Of a stretch of DNA of 64,000 nucleotides, positions 1 to 9,337 are shown in pieces (position 1 is the stretch's first letter; each line of letters begins with the position of its first letter). The stretch comes from Calditrichia bacterium (GTDB taxonomy: Bacteria > Calditrichota > Calditrichia > Calditrichales > J004). Position numbers and translations under genes: made by a program. The stretch spans positions 186,001 through 250,000 of the forward strand of contig JACKAO010000004.1 in assembly GCA_020635035.1 (NCBI GenBank), written 5' to 3'. Below the pieces are notes generated by a model. The model saw nothing but the letters and a program-made list of their open reading frames with translations, did not search any database and was not told where the DNA came from.

Positions 1-1430
1 CCCATATGCATTGTGAGCAATTCTTCACGGGGATAACCATAGAACCTGCAGGCCGCTTCGTTTGCATCTTCAATTTTTTGATTCTGCAGCGGGTCGATTA
101 AAAGCATGATAGCAGTATTTTGTAAAAAAATGGATTTAAACCTGTTCTCACTCTCTATGAGAGCTTGTTGTGCTTTTTTCCGGTCTGTTATGTCCTTTAA
201 AAAATCTACAAATAGTGAATTGGAAACGGATGGTCCAAAGCGCAATATGGTAGCATTCATCTCTGCTGTAAAAACAGAGCCGTCTTTTTTTAATAATTCT
301 ATCTCTTTATCTTTTATAATACCTTTCTTTAAAAAAAACCGGACTTCCTTTTTGAATTGTGTCATTTCCCACTCAGGGATAAAATCTAATGCATTTTTCC
401 CAATAATTTCATCCGGATCGTTGTAGCCAAAAAGGTCAGCCTTACGCTGATTACAATAAATGATTGTATAGTTTCTATCGAGAATGGAAACAGAATCAGG
501 AGTAGTTTCAATAATTGTCCTGTAGCGCCACTCACTCTCGATTAATGCTTTTTCTCCTTTTTTACGATCGTTAATATCCCTGCTTACGCCAAGCACAAAG
601 TTTAGATTTTCTTCATCATCCATAATTTTTGTGAGAACAATCTCGGTCCAAACAGTGGTTTTATCCTTGCGTACCTGTTCCAGCTCAATAGTCAATGGTT
701 TCCCGTCGGCATATTCATCTGAATTTTTGTTGTTCAGCCTAATGAAGTAATCGTTTGCAATTTTGAGTGATGATGGTGTTAAAATATTTTCCCAGTTCTG
801 TGCCTTAAGCTCATCCGGAGTATAACCTAAAAGTTTTATACTCGAAGGACTTACAAAAATAAAAGATCCGTTTGGATTCATCGTCCAAATAACATCATTT
901 GTGTTTTCAGCAAGCAAACGAAATTGTTCTTCACTTTGCTGCAGTTTCAGGCTGGCATGATTGCTTTCAGTTATATCTTCTGCCATGCTCAAAACACCGT
1001 ATTCACCATTCGGAAGCAAAATACGTTTCTCAATAAGATGCATATCGCATAAGGAGCCGTCCTTGCGTTTACTTTGTACGATGTGATCCATTTGTTGTCC
1101 GGCTATGATATCTTTAATGTTCTGATCAATACGCGGTTTATCGATTACTGATGGAGCAACCAGATATACTTTTTTACCGATCAGTTCATCATAGCTGTAT
1201 TGGATGGCTTTGGTGTAGGCAGGATTTGCATCGATGATTGTAGCGCTGCTGTCCAAAATAAATATCGCTGCCGGAGAAAGTTCAAACAAGGTGCGATTGA
1301 ACTCTTCGTTTACTTTTAATTCTGATGAAGTGTTTTTTATCTTAACGGATAAAAGTTCTTTTTGTAACTCTTCAAACTTTTCAATTAATTCATCATACTT
1401 ATTTTGCAAACTTCCTGATTCAGTATTCAT
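1..1430 (-). CDS. PAS-domain multi-sensor protein, 3' truncated by window edge
   Basis: The minus strand is open from an ATG at 1428-1430 to the left edge, about 476 codons without a stop. An AGGAA ribosome site sits just upstream of the ATG. The first ~45 residues look like a charged coiled-coil linker. Then follow about three complete PAS/PAC units and the start of a fourth. Each PAC end carries the usual signature (AEDITES, SRDINDRKK, LKDITDRKK) and the next PAS begins after a QSEEQF- or SENRF-like linker. PAS domains sense ligands, redox or light and pass a signal to an output module. That output (histidine kinase, GGDEF or other) lies outside the window, so the function is not known. No signal peptide or membrane segment is visible, so it is probably cytoplasmic. 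It is divergent from the hydrolase operon at 1525. Confidence 0.85.
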   Translation of the reverse strand, partial: MNTESGSLQNKYDELIEKFEELQKELLSVKIKNTSSELKVNEEFNRTLFELSPAAIFILDSSATIIDANPAYTKAIQYSYDELIGKKVYLVAPSVIDKPRIDQNIKDIIAGQQMDHIVQSKRKDGSLCDMHLIEKRILLPNGEYGVLSMAEDITESNHASLKLQQSEEQFRLLAENTNDVIWTMNPNGSFIFVSPSSIKLLGYTPDELKAQNWENILTPSSLKIANDYFIRLNNKNSDEYADGKPLTIELEQVRKDKTTVWTEIVLTKIMDDEENLNFVLGVSRDINDRKKGEKALIESEWRYRTIIETTPDSVSILDRNYTIIYCNQRKADLFGYNDPDEIIGKNALDFIPEWEMTQFKKEVRFFLKKGIIKDKEIELLKKDGSVFTAEMNATILRFGPSVSNSLFVDFLKDITDRKKAQQALIESENRFKSIFLQNTAIMLLIDPLQNQKIEDANEAACRFYGYPREELLTMHM

Positions 1431-1524
1431 CTTTATTCCTGCTCGATTGCGATGCGTGTCTTGAATATTAAAACTCAATCAAAATCGTATTTACAAAATT
1501 TGATATATTGAATATGTCCAAAAA

Positions 1525-2385
1525 ATGTATATTAATATTATTATAAATGTTATCGATATGAAAATGTTTTTATTGAAGATTTTATTTGCAATTATGGGGT
1601 TTTACATGCTTTACACCCTGTTCTTTTATTTTCGACAGAGATCACTTGTATATCCTGTTTCGATTATTGGTAAAAGGCTGCAAATAATTGATACTTCCAT
1701 TGAAAAGAATTTTATTACAGTTGGTGAAAACAGTTCGGAAACGTGGTTTTTACCATCCTTAAGACAAACCACGGATAAAGCGCCTGTTTTATTGATTGCA
1801 CACGGAAATGCCACATTGATAGATTTCTGGTACTCGATACTTGAAGAACCTCGAAAAATGGGATTCTCCGCTTTACTGATAGAATATCCGGGTTATGGTG
1901 ATTCGCCCGGTAGTCCTTCTCAAAAAAGTATCACGGATATATTTATTAAAGCATATCAGGCACTTCTTGAAAGAAATGACATTGATAAAGATAAAATAAT
2001 ATTTTTAGGCAGATCACTTGGCGGAGGCGTGGTTTGTTCTTTGGCAGATTATTATGAACCGGCTGCTGTGATTCTGTTATCAACTTTCACTTCTGTAAAA
2101 TCTTTTGCCGGAAAGTATTTTTTGCCGGAATTTTTAGTGAAGGATCCATATGATAACACTAAGTTTTTGAAAGCATATAAGGGGCCATTAATGCTTATAC
2201 ATGGACAGAATGATCAGGTTATATCCTTTGATCATTTTAAAAAACTGCTGCAGATACGACCGGATGCTTTTCCTGTTGTTTATAATTCTGATCATAATAA
2301 TACTCCACCGCACTGGGAAGATTTCTGGAAAAAATTTAATGAGTTTGTTGTATTGAATGGCATACTAACTAAGGAAAATCAATGA
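1525..2385 (+). CDS. Alpha/beta hydrolase, Bem46/ABHD13-like, membrane-anchored
   Basis: This is a 286-residue serine hydrolase. An N-terminal hydrophobic stretch (about residues 13-35) looks like an uncleaved membrane anchor. An AHGN oxyanion motif follows near residue 90. The nucleophile elbow is GRSLGG with Ser164, the acid is probably the Asp in HGQNDQ, and the catalytic His is in NSDHNN near the C-terminus. This arrangement is typical of the Bem46/ABHD13/ABHD17 group of membrane-linked esterases and thioesterases; the substrate cannot be told. No start has a good ribosome site: ATG at 1525, 1558 and 1564 are all possible, so the N-terminus is uncertain. Its stop overlaps the next start by 4 bases (ATGA), so it is the first gene of the operon that continues to about 5755. 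Confidence 0.85.
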   Translation: MYINIIINVIDMKMFLLKILFAIMGFYMLYTLFFYFRQRSLVYPVSIIGKRLQIIDTSIEKNFITVGENSSETWFLPSLRQTTDKAPVLLIAHGNATLIDFWYSILEEPRKMGFSALLIEYPGYGDSPGSPSQKSITDIFIKAYQALLERNDIDKDKIIFLGRSLGGGVVCSLADYYEPAAVILLSTFTSVKSFAGKYFLPEFLVKDPYDNTKFLKAYKGPLMLIHGQNDQVISFDHFKKLLQIRPDAFPVVYNSDHNNTPPHWEDFWKKFNEFVVLNGILTKENQ

Positions 2386-3386
2386 TTCTCACCCGTTTTT
2401 ATATAATAATACTTTTTATTTTAACTGCTTGTAATAGCCAGAATCTGGACAGTTATGATGGCACTGAAATTGTCAAAATCCCGCTGGCTGGTGAAATAAA
2501 TAATCCAAATGCAGAAATATCAGGTTTGGATTGGTTTAAGGATCAACTAATTCTTATGCCGGAAGACCCCCAGAGCTTTTCTGATAACAATTGTTTCCGG
2601 ATTGGTAAAAGTGATATTATAAAATTTCTTGATAATAATATCAGTGAACCTATCACTGCGCATTCGGTAAGAATCAATGTTGATTTTACAGATTATATAA
2701 ATGGGATTGAAGGTTTTGAAGCGATTGCCTTTTCCAATGATACCATTTTTGCTGTGATTGAAGCAAAAGAAAACTCCATGATGAAAGCGTGGTTGCTTAG
2801 AGGTGTTATTAATAAAGACATGTCTCAAATAAATTTTGATCCTGATAAGATTGTTAACATACCGGCTCCAGGACATTTAAAGAACTTTTCAGTGGAAACA
2901 ATTTTTATTAATAACAAAAATGTCTGCTGCGTCTATGAAGCGAATGGACGAAATGTAAACCATACACCCGTGGTATATGTTTTTTCAAAAGAACTGGATT
3001 TTATCTCAACAATACCTTTCCCAAATATTGAATATAGGATTACCGATGCGACAAAGTTGATAAACGGCCACTTATGGGTTACAAATACATACTATACAGG
3101 TGAACAACACGAGCTTGACATTGCTGCAGAAAATCTGATTCCTGTTACAACCGGCACACCGGAGCGTCATGTTGAGCGCATTATTGAACTTCTTGTTTAC
3201 GATGACAGGGTTGAAATTGCAGACAATCAACCTTTTATGATTAAAACGATCCCAGAAGCAGTGAGAAACTGGGAAGGTCTTGCCCTGTTTGACGAAAGGG
3301 GATTCTTAGTTGTAAATGATAAATTTCCGAAAAAGGGTGGTACAATTCTGGCTTTTATTAAACGACAAATAAAATCAGACAACTAA
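2382..3386 (+). CDS. Lipoprotein with phytase-esterase-like beta-propeller
   Basis: A 334-residue protein with a canonical lipoprotein signal: a hydrophobic run ending in LTAC, with Cys17 as the lipidated residue. The body is rich in beta-strand and has phrases typical of the 'esterase-like activity of phytase' or SdiA-regulated propeller families: SGLDW near the start, GIEGFEAIAF in the middle, and NWEGLALFDERGFLVVND near the end. That makes it a probable periplasmic or outer-membrane-tethered six-bladed propeller, possibly with phosphoesterase activity. The family assignment rests on motif likeness and is tentative. It overlaps the upstream hydrolase by 4 bases and its stop codon shares a base with the start of pabBC, so it is translationally coupled on both sides. 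Confidence 0.65.
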   Translation: MILTRFYIIILFILTACNSQNLDSYDGTEIVKIPLAGEINNPNAEISGLDWFKDQLILMPEDPQSFSDNNCFRIGKSDIIKFLDNNISEPITAHSVRINVDFTDYINGIEGFEAIAFSNDTIFAVIEAKENSMMKAWLLRGVINKDMSQINFDPDKIVNIPAPGHLKNFSVETIFINNKNVCCVYEANGRNVNHTPVVYVFSKELDFISTIPFPNIEYRITDATKLINGHLWVTNTYYTGEQHELDIAAENLIPVTTGTPERHVERIIELLVYDDRVEIADNQPFMIKTIPEAVRNWEGLALFDERGFLVVNDKFPKKGGTILAFIKRQIKSDN

Positions 3387-5131
3387 TGAAAGAAACTTTT
3401 TCTGTGATTTTGAAAATGGGTGATGCCTGGATCCATTTTGAAAATCCATCTGAAATAATTGCTGCAAATAAGAAAGAAGATGTTTTTCCTGCTTTGCAGA
3501 AACTTGATGGGTTTATTGAAGATTCAAAACCCATTGCAGGTTTTATCAGTTATGAAGCAGCAGCGGGTTTAGACAACGCCCTTTCACACCATGAAACGGA
3601 TTTCCCGTTGTTAAAATTTGGTGTCTTTGAAAAATGGAAAAATCTATCTGAACCGGGGAGTGAAAATAAAAAAGTTAATGCCGGAAGATGGCGGTTTTTA
3701 AAAGAAAAAAAAAACTTTGTAAAAGACGTACAAAAAATCAAAGAATATATTGCCAGTGGTGATACCTACCAGGTTAATTATACTGTAAGAATGGAATCGG
3801 ATTTTACAGGTGATCCGTTCGAATATTTTAAATTTCTTGCTGAAAACCAGCAGGCGGCATACGCCGGATTTGTTAGCGACAGCGACTTCTCTATTTGTTC
3901 TGCGTCGCCGGAATTATTTTTTAGCCTGGAGAATGAAAATTTAATTTCCCAACCGATGAAGGGTACAGCTGCCCGTGGTTTGTGGCCTGAAGATGACAAG
4001 ATTAAAGGGAACTCGCTTAAAAACTCTGAAAAAGATCAGGCTGAAAACCTGATGATCACTGATATGATCCGCAATGACATGGGCAAAGTCTGCAATCCGG
4101 GTTCAGTAAAAACACGTCATATCTTTTCTGTCAGAAGGCTTCCCACAGTCTGGCAAATGACATCGGAAGTAACAGGCAAGTGTTCAGCAAATTTCAGTGA
4201 CATCATAAAAGCGCTTTTTCCCTGTGCTTCAATAACCGGTGCACCAAAGGCCCGCACCATGCAAATCATTAAGGAACTGGAAGAGACACCAAGGAAAATT
4301 TATACAGGAAGTATGGGTTATTTTTTACCCGGCCGGCGGGCACAATTTAATGTTGCTATTCGTACAGTTTTGATTAATAAGAAAGACAATAAAGCGGAAT
4401 ACGGTGTCGGAAGCGGTATTGTGTGGGATTCTCATCCTGGAAAAGAATATGATGAATGCAAAGTTAAAGCTCTGGTTTTAAAAAAGCGTCCGCAGAATTT
4501 TGAATTGATTGAAACAATTTTGCTGGAGATGGGTGATTTCTTTTTGTTGGATTACCATATCAAACGATTGCAAAATAGTGCAGAGTATTTTGGATTTGAT
4601 TTAAGTCTGAAAAAAGTGAAAAATGTTTGTGAGCAAATTCGTATGCTACAAAAAAACCGTTTTTACAAAGTGCGGATTTTAGTTAATAAAAAAGGAGAAA
4701 TAAAGTCTGATATTTCTGATATCGATGAAACCGGTAAGGGCAAAAAACTAAACATAGGTTTTTCCGATAGTTCAATTAATTCGGATAACCCATTTTTGTA
4801 TCACAAAACAACAGTTCGGAAAATATATGAAAACGCCAGAAAAGAAGCGATTCAGAAAGAATGGGATGATGTTATATTGTGGAATAAAAAGGGTGAAATA
4901 ACCGAAACAACAGTCTGTAATGTTGTTATAAAACTTGGTGAATCATATTTTACACCACCAATAAAATGCGGACTGCTGCCCGGCATATTCAGGCAATACT
5001 TATTGGATAATGGAGAAATTTCGGAAAAAATATTAAAAAAAGAAGACATATTGGAAGCAGATGAAATATATTTAATAAACTCTGTCCGGAAATGGCAGAA
5101 AGCAATTATTGTTTCTGATAAAAGAAGTTAA
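3386..5131 (+). CDS. pabBC: PabB-PabC fusion: aminodeoxychorismate synthase component I and lyase
   Basis: A 581-residue bifunctional enzyme for p-aminobenzoate, the folate precursor. Residues 1 to about 365 are a chorismate-binding domain, with SGDTYQVNYT, PMKGTAARG, LMITDMIRND, SITGAPKARTM and GSGIVWDS blocks. The Lys192 in PMKGT is the residue that marks PabB and forms a covalent intermediate with chorismate; TrpE has Ala there, so this is not anthranilate synthase. Residues about 370-581 are a class IV PLP-dependent lyase (4-amino-4-deoxychorismate lyase), with FELIETIL, ITETTVCNVVI and CGLLPGIFR motifs. The fusion is known in several bacteria. No glutamine amidotransferase (PabA) is present in the window. 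The start shares one base with the upstream stop (TAATG). Confidence 0.93.
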   Translation: MKETFSVILKMGDAWIHFENPSEIIAANKKEDVFPALQKLDGFIEDSKPIAGFISYEAAAGLDNALSHHETDFPLLKFGVFEKWKNLSEPGSENKKVNAGRWRFLKEKKNFVKDVQKIKEYIASGDTYQVNYTVRMESDFTGDPFEYFKFLAENQQAAYAGFVSDSDFSICSASPELFFSLENENLISQPMKGTAARGLWPEDDKIKGNSLKNSEKDQAENLMITDMIRNDMGKVCNPGSVKTRHIFSVRRLPTVWQMTSEVTGKCSANFSDIIKALFPCASITGAPKARTMQIIKELEETPRKIYTGSMGYFLPGRRAQFNVAIRTVLINKKDNKAEYGVGSGIVWDSHPGKEYDECKVKALVLKKRPQNFELIETILLEMGDFFLLDYHIKRLQNSAEYFGFDLSLKKVKNVCEQIRMLQKNRFYKVRILVNKKGEIKSDISDIDETGKGKKLNIGFSDSSINSDNPFLYHKTTVRKIYENARKEAIQKEWDDVILWNKKGEITETTVCNVVIKLGESYFTPPIKCGLLPGIFRQYLLDNGEISEKILKKEDILEADEIYLINSVRKWQKAIIVSDKRS

Positions 5132-5152
5132 TTTTGGTTCAAGGGGGACAAC

Positions 5153-5755
5153 ATGTTTTTAAGACTTTTACCATTGATAATTTTTGTAGCATGCGCTTTC
5201 AAACCTGCGGCAACTCATCATGTACCGAAGCCGCATATAATCTCCAAAGATGAGTGGGGTGGAAAAGCGCCGACAAACGATATTGTAGAACAGCAGATCA
5301 GCAAAATTACAATTCACCACGGCGGAGTTGATGTGCCAGAAGACAAAGATCCCATCGAATATATGCGCAACCTGCAATCATTTAGTATAGATGAAAAACA
5401 CTGGATCGATATACCATATCATTTTTGTATTGATCTCGATGGTGCCATTTACGAAGCACGTCCGCTAAAATATCCGGGTGATACAAATACAGAGTATAAT
5501 CCGGATGGGCATGCACTTATTTGTGTAATTGGGAATTATGAAAATCAGAAAATAAAACCATCACAATTGGATGCGATTGTAAATTTAAGCGCCTGGCTGG
5601 CGGACAAATATAATATTCCGGTCACAGAAATTGCATCACATAAAGACTATTCAACTATGACTGTTTGCCCGGGGGCAGATTTATACAAATACCTTCAGGA
5701 TGGTACAATTGTTAAAAGGGTTCAGGAAATACTGGATAAAAGCAAACAGGAATAA
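5153..5755 (+). CDS. PGRP/amidase_2-type N-acetylmuramoyl-L-alanine amidase
   Basis: A 200-residue exported protein. An N-terminal hydrophobic segment with a possible, non-canonical lipobox (VACAF) precedes a peptidoglycan-recognition/amidase_2 domain. The signature DEWGG comes first. The zinc ligands are His in IHHGG, His in ASHKDY and Cys in TVCPG. The IPYHFCID block is typical of T7-lysozyme and PGRP folds. The expected reaction is cleavage of the amide bond between N-acetylmuramic acid and L-alanine in murein, in the periplasm. A strong AGGGGG ribosome site lies just upstream of the ATG, and the gene sits 21 bases after pabBC, so it is likely the last gene of that operon. Confidence 0.9.
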   Translation: MFLRLLPLIIFVACAFKPAATHHVPKPHIISKDEWGGKAPTNDIVEQQISKITIHHGGVDVPEDKDPIEYMRNLQSFSIDEKHWIDIPYHFCIDLDGAIYEARPLKYPGDTNTEYNPDGHALICVIGNYENQKIKPSQLDAIVNLSAWLADKYNIPVTEIASHKDYSTMTVCPGADLYKYLQDGTIVKRVQEILDKSKQE

Positions 5756-5766
5756 AAAAAACTCTG

Positions 5767-6135
5767 TTACCCGATTAAGTTTTTTATCACTGAAAGAAAT
5801 TCTTTTCTATCCAGGGGTTTAGAGAGACTGGCATCTGCTCCTAAAAAACGGGCTATTTTTAACTGCCCCATAGGATCAATATGGCGATTCCCGCCAGAGA
5901 TAGCCAGTATTTTTAAATCCTTATATGAAGCGCGAATGTCTTTTATTAATTCAATACCTTCTTTATCAGGCATAATGAGATCTGTAATAAGAAGATCCGG
6001 TTTGTTCTCTGCAATTTTCTTCATGGCTTCCTTGCCATTTTTTGCACCTTCAGCTTCATAACCTTCTCGGTTAACCATCTGAATCAGCATTTCGAGAATA
6101 ACTTCTTCATCATCAACAATAAGTATGCGACTCAT
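5767..6135 (-). CDS. Single-domain response regulator (CheY/Spo0F-like)
   Basis: A 122-residue stand-alone receiver domain with nothing attached. The acidic pocket is Asp8/Asp9, the phospho-acceptor is Asp52 (ITDLIMP), the switch Ser is Ser80 (AISGG) and the conserved Lys is Lys106 (SKPLD). All catalytic residues are intact, so it should be phosphorylated by a histidine kinase and act through protein contact or as a phosphorelay intermediate. No kinase is next to it; the PAS kinases elsewhere in the window are possible but unproven partners. It lies tail-to-tail with the amidase gene, 11 bases apart. Confidence 0.92.
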   Translation of the reverse strand: MSRILIVDDEEVILEMLIQMVNREGYEAEGAKNGKEAMKKIAENKPDLLITDLIMPDKEGIELIKDIRASYKDLKILAISGGNRHIDPMGQLKIARFLGADASLSKPLDRKEFLSVIKNLIG

Positions 6136-6266
6136 GATAAATGCCTTATATCTTTATAAACTTTCTCAGCTTTAATCTAAAAGGAATATTTTGAATATTA
6201 CAATATTAGTCTCGGCAGGAAATTAAAAGGGTTTAAAGATATATTGAATGAAAAATAAAGTTTAGC

Positions 6267-7025
6267 TTAAAAAGGATATGTAAAAGATAAAGATGTAACC
6301 CCGTTATTGACTGTAAGTCCAAAAATGGGGTTACTTTTATTCTCCCTGAACAATTCTTCTGTTTTTTGAGCAACAAAGTATCCCAGAACACTGCCTGTAA
6401 CAACATCTGAAAACCAGTGATTGTTTTTATAAATCCTTGCCGCACCCACGCTGATAGCGCTGGTATACCAAAATGTTTTCCAATACGTGTTATCCATCGA
6501 GTTAGCCATGATTGTAGAGATGGCAAAAGTTACTCCGGCATGCCCGGATGGCAGCGACCTTCGTGACTCCTTAAATGAAAAAGGTTTGAAATGCAGCGTA
6601 CCATCTTTCCTGTAAGGGCGGGATCGTCCGAAGATTTCCTTCAAGCCTGAAATCAGTATGCCGCTTACAGCAGCCGCAAGTATTGCTTTTTCACTGGTCT
6701 CTTTCAGTTTTTCATTTTTTAAAAGATAAGACATTCCATATAAACCTAATAGTGCGCCGCCTGTAACATATTTATCACCATAGTATCTGTCAATATCAGC
6801 AAATTTGCTCAAGGTTTTTGTCTGATTTTCCTGTGCCAGTTTTTGTAGAGTTTTATCAAAGAAAAACGACCCGATAATCAAAGTATAAGGAATCTGAACT
6901 TGTTGATCTTCTGCAAAATAGTTTGAGCCAAACTCCTGGCAAAAGAGATTTTGCGATGCAACAGTGTTTAAGATTAGAGTTAGAAAGATAAACAGTTTAA
7001 ATAGATTTCTATTTTTAACTACCAC
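6267..7025 (-). CDS. PAP2-superfamily phosphatase, exported (paralog 2)
   Basis: A 252-residue phosphatidic-acid-phosphatase-like protein. A signal or first membrane segment spans about residues 7-28. The three PAP2 motifs are present: FGRSRPYRK (motif 1), LPSGHAG (motif 2, catalytic His) and an ARIYKNNHWFSD version of motif 3. Such enzymes remove phosphate from lipid phosphates, undecaprenyl pyrophosphate or lipid A. The start is GTG at 7025, chosen because GGGA lies 7 bases upstream. The final residues (FGLTVNNG...YPF) end in an aromatic residue as outer-membrane strands do. It is 28 bases downstream of a paralog (7054-7854) and likely cotranscribed with it. Confidence 0.87.
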   Translation of the reverse strand: MVVKNRNLFKLFIFLTLILNTVASQNLFCQEFGSNYFAEDQQVQIPYTLIIGSFFFDKTLQKLAQENQTKTLSKFADIDRYYGDKYVTGGALLGLYGMSYLLKNEKLKETSEKAILAAAVSGILISGLKEIFGRSRPYRKDGTLHFKPFSFKESRRSLPSGHAGVTFAISTIMANSMDNTYWKTFWYTSAISVGAARIYKNNHWFSDVVTGSVLGYFVAQKTEELFRENKSNPIFGLTVNNGVTSLSFTYPF

Positions 7026-7053
7026 AGTTTTTCCCGGTGATTTGCTGTATAAA

Positions 7054-7854
7054 CTAAAAAAGAAGTGAGAATTGTATCCCGTTGTTTGTTGGTGTAATCA
7101 GGTAACCGATCTTGTCTGATTTTAATTTTTTGTAAAAATACAGATTAGATTGAAACGCAGCATAGCTTAATGCTGCTCCAAGAAATACATCTGAAGCCCA
7201 ATGCGCGTTTGAATAAAGCCTGGACCACATTGTAACTCCTGATAATCCGTAAAGTCCGTATTTAACAATATCCGAATCTATCTGATGTCCCAATACCAGT
7301 GCCCAGGTCAAAGCCACGGTTGTATGTCCGGATGGAAATGAATGATAACGGGAACTGTTGGGAAATGGGTGGTATGTATTATTTCCTTTTTTAGCAGCAG
7401 GCCGTGCTCTTCCAAAAACAGTTTTCGATGCTGTTTGTATCAAACCTGCAACTGCCATTGTACTGCCCATCAGGATACCTGTATCACGGCTCCATTCATT
7501 GCCGGTGGTAACTCCGTAAAAGAAAAAGGCCATCGATAAACCTGTTGCAGTTACAGGTTTGCCGCCCCAGTCGCCAACATCGTGAAGCTGATCAAGAAAG
7601 GGACTGCGCTGATTTTTAATCCAGTCACCGATTTGTTCATCAAAAATGTAAAGAACCCCTGCGCCTGCAGCAACATAACCAAGGGTTTTAAAATTTTCAG
7701 AATCCCAATGGAAAGGGCGAACCATTGTATGAGTAAATGTATTGACTAACGCTGAACCATCATTAATAAAACGGCTGCCTATGGTTTGCTCATCCTGGGC
7801 TGACAAGAGCAGCGGCCATAGCATGCTGTAAAACAGAAGTTTTCTGATTTTCAT
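7054..7854 (-). CDS. PAP2-superfamily phosphatase, exported (paralog 1)
   Basis: A 266-residue protein with a cleavable-looking signal peptide ending near LLSAQ. The PAP2 motifs are FGRARPAAKKG (motif 1), FPSGHTT (motif 2) and SRLYSNAHWASD (motif 3), all with their catalytic residues. The mature enzyme is expected to face the periplasm and dephosphorylate a lipid or polyprenyl phosphate. The C-terminus (NNGIQFSLLF) resembles that of the neighbouring paralog, so both carry an extra C-terminal strand region beyond a minimal PAP2 core. The two genes appear to be an old tandem duplication. The upstream MATE gene is on the same strand 22 bases away, so a shared transcript is possible. Confidence 0.88.
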   Translation of the reverse strand: MKIRKLLFYSMLWPLLLSAQDEQTIGSRFINDGSALVNTFTHTMVRPFHWDSENFKTLGYVAAGAGVLYIFDEQIGDWIKNQRSPFLDQLHDVGDWGGKPVTATGLSMAFFFYGVTTGNEWSRDTGILMGSTMAVAGLIQTASKTVFGRARPAAKKGNNTYHPFPNSSRYHSFPSGHTTVALTWALVLGHQIDSDIVKYGLYGLSGVTMWSRLYSNAHWASDVFLGAALSYAAFQSNLYFYKKLKSDKIGYLITPTNNGIQFSLLF

Positions 7855-7876
7855 TACTCTGTTATTCCTGTAATCA

Positions 7877-9169
7877 TTATGTGAAAATGTATTTTTTGGC
7901 TAAAAAATGAAGTGAAAACCACCTGGTAAGCATAAACACCAACAAAGCTAACCAAATTCCATGATTTTGCCAAAAATACATCCCGATGTAAAATACCGGA
8001 AGGAAAACAATCAGAGTTGAAAATAACATTGCATTACGCATGGCCTTTGACGCAGTTGCCCCGATATAAATCCCATCCCATAAATAACAAAAACTGTTTA
8101 TCAATGGCGCTATGATTGTCCACGGCATATAGACAAGACTCAAATTTATTAAAAAGTATTTGTTGGTAAACAGGGATAAAAGCCATCGGTCGCTAAATCC
8201 AAAAAAGATCGAGAAGACAGCACCCAGTGACACCCCCCAGATAAAAATGTAATGAATTGCTTTTTTAAGATTCTGCATGTCTGAAGCACCTTTATATTTC
8301 CCGACAATGCTTTCTGCAGAAAAGGCAAAACCATCGATGCCAAATGAAAAAACCATCCATAATTGCATTAAAATACTATTGGCAGCTAAAATATCATCGC
8401 CCAGTTTTGCCGATTGGGCTGTGAAAAACGAAAAAGCAAAAATCAGTAACAGCGTCCTTATGAAAATGTCACTGTTTAAATTTAAAAATTGCTTGAGTCT
8501 CTCAAGGTGTAACAGTGCTTGTTTGTTTATTACAGTTATGTAACTTCGATAACTGAACAGAAATAAAAGAATGGCAAAAATTAGTCCAAAATATTGCGCG
8601 AAAACAGTTCCAAGAGCAATTCCATCGGACTTCATTCCATGAACTTTTATAAAAAAAAGATTAAAGCCTATGTTTGCCAGATTGGTTAAAATGGTTAAAA
8701 ACAGGGGATAGCGTGCATTTTGCATCCCGAGAAACCAGCCATGGAATGCATATAAGGTTAAGGTAGCCGGTGCCGCGTAAATCCGGATATTAAAATAAAC
8801 ATGAGCAGATTCTTCTACTGATTGAGAAGCATTAATAAGATTAAAAGAAACAAATGCAATAAGTTTCTGCAGAAATATGATCAAAAGGCCTGCAATAAGC
8901 GCGACTGCGATTGAGCGAATCAGAGTATGAATAATTTCCTGTTTTTCAGTTCTTCCATAAGACTGGGCGGTTAAGCCCGTTGTTCCCATACGCAAAAAAC
9001 CAAATCCCCAATAAACGAAATTGAAGATCATACCACCAATGGCAACAGCGCCAATGTGATCTAGGCCTTCCATTCTGCCGACAAGTGCAGTATCAACAAT
9101 TCCCAGAAGCGGCACCGCTAAGTTGCTGATGATATTGGGTATGGCTAATCGAAGTATTTGTTTATTCAT
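7877..9169 (-). CDS. MATE-family efflux transporter (DinF-like)
   Basis: A 430-residue polytopic membrane protein with about 12 hydrophobic segments in two homologous halves. The N-terminus (LAIPNIISNLAVPLLGIVDTALVGR) is the classic MATE opening; the Asp-Thr-Ala region lies in the first helix. The family exports cationic drugs or metabolites in exchange for Na+ or H+, and the DinF branch fits best by length and N-terminal pattern. The substrate cannot be predicted. There is no convincing ribosome site in front of the ATG. The gene diverges from the dsbD-like gene at 9338, and the 168-base gap is AT-rich without a clear motif. Confidence 0.92.
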   Translation of the reverse strand: MNKQILRLAIPNIISNLAVPLLGIVDTALVGRMEGLDHIGAVAIGGMIFNFVYWGFGFLRMGTTGLTAQSYGRTEKQEIIHTLIRSIAVALIAGLLIIFLQKLIAFVSFNLINASQSVEESAHVYFNIRIYAAPATLTLYAFHGWFLGMQNARYPLFLTILTNLANIGFNLFFIKVHGMKSDGIALGTVFAQYFGLIFAILLFLFSYRSYITVINKQALLHLERLKQFLNLNSDIFIRTLLLIFAFSFFTAQSAKLGDDILAANSILMQLWMVFSFGIDGFAFSAESIVGKYKGASDMQNLKKAIHYIFIWGVSLGAVFSIFFGFSDRWLLSLFTNKYFLINLSLVYMPWTIIAPLINSFCYLWDGIYIGATASKAMRNAMLFSTLIVFLPVFYIGMYFWQNHGIWLALLVFMLTRWFSLHFLAKKYIFT

Positions 9170-9337
9170 TTTGGATTTTGTAGCCGATTGCGGATTAAAA
9201 CAATCTAATGATCAAAGCCCGAATAATAAGGAACTTTTTGATATTTTGTGTAGATTAAAAGTATCTTCTTTTTATTGTTTTGTGAAAAATAAGAATATTA
9301 CAAATTTTAAAATACTAAAAATGACGGAGTTGGTTGA

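Noticed and set aside
3386..5131. Anthranilate synthase (TrpE) instead of PabB
   Set aside because: Lys192 in PMKGT and the fused class IV lyase domain mark aminodeoxychorismate synthase; TrpE would have Ala there and no lyase.
6233..6526. 97-codon minus-strand frame inside the PAP2 gene
   Set aside because: It overlaps the PAP2 coding frame (6267-7025), which has all catalytic motifs; the short frame has no ribosome site or family match.
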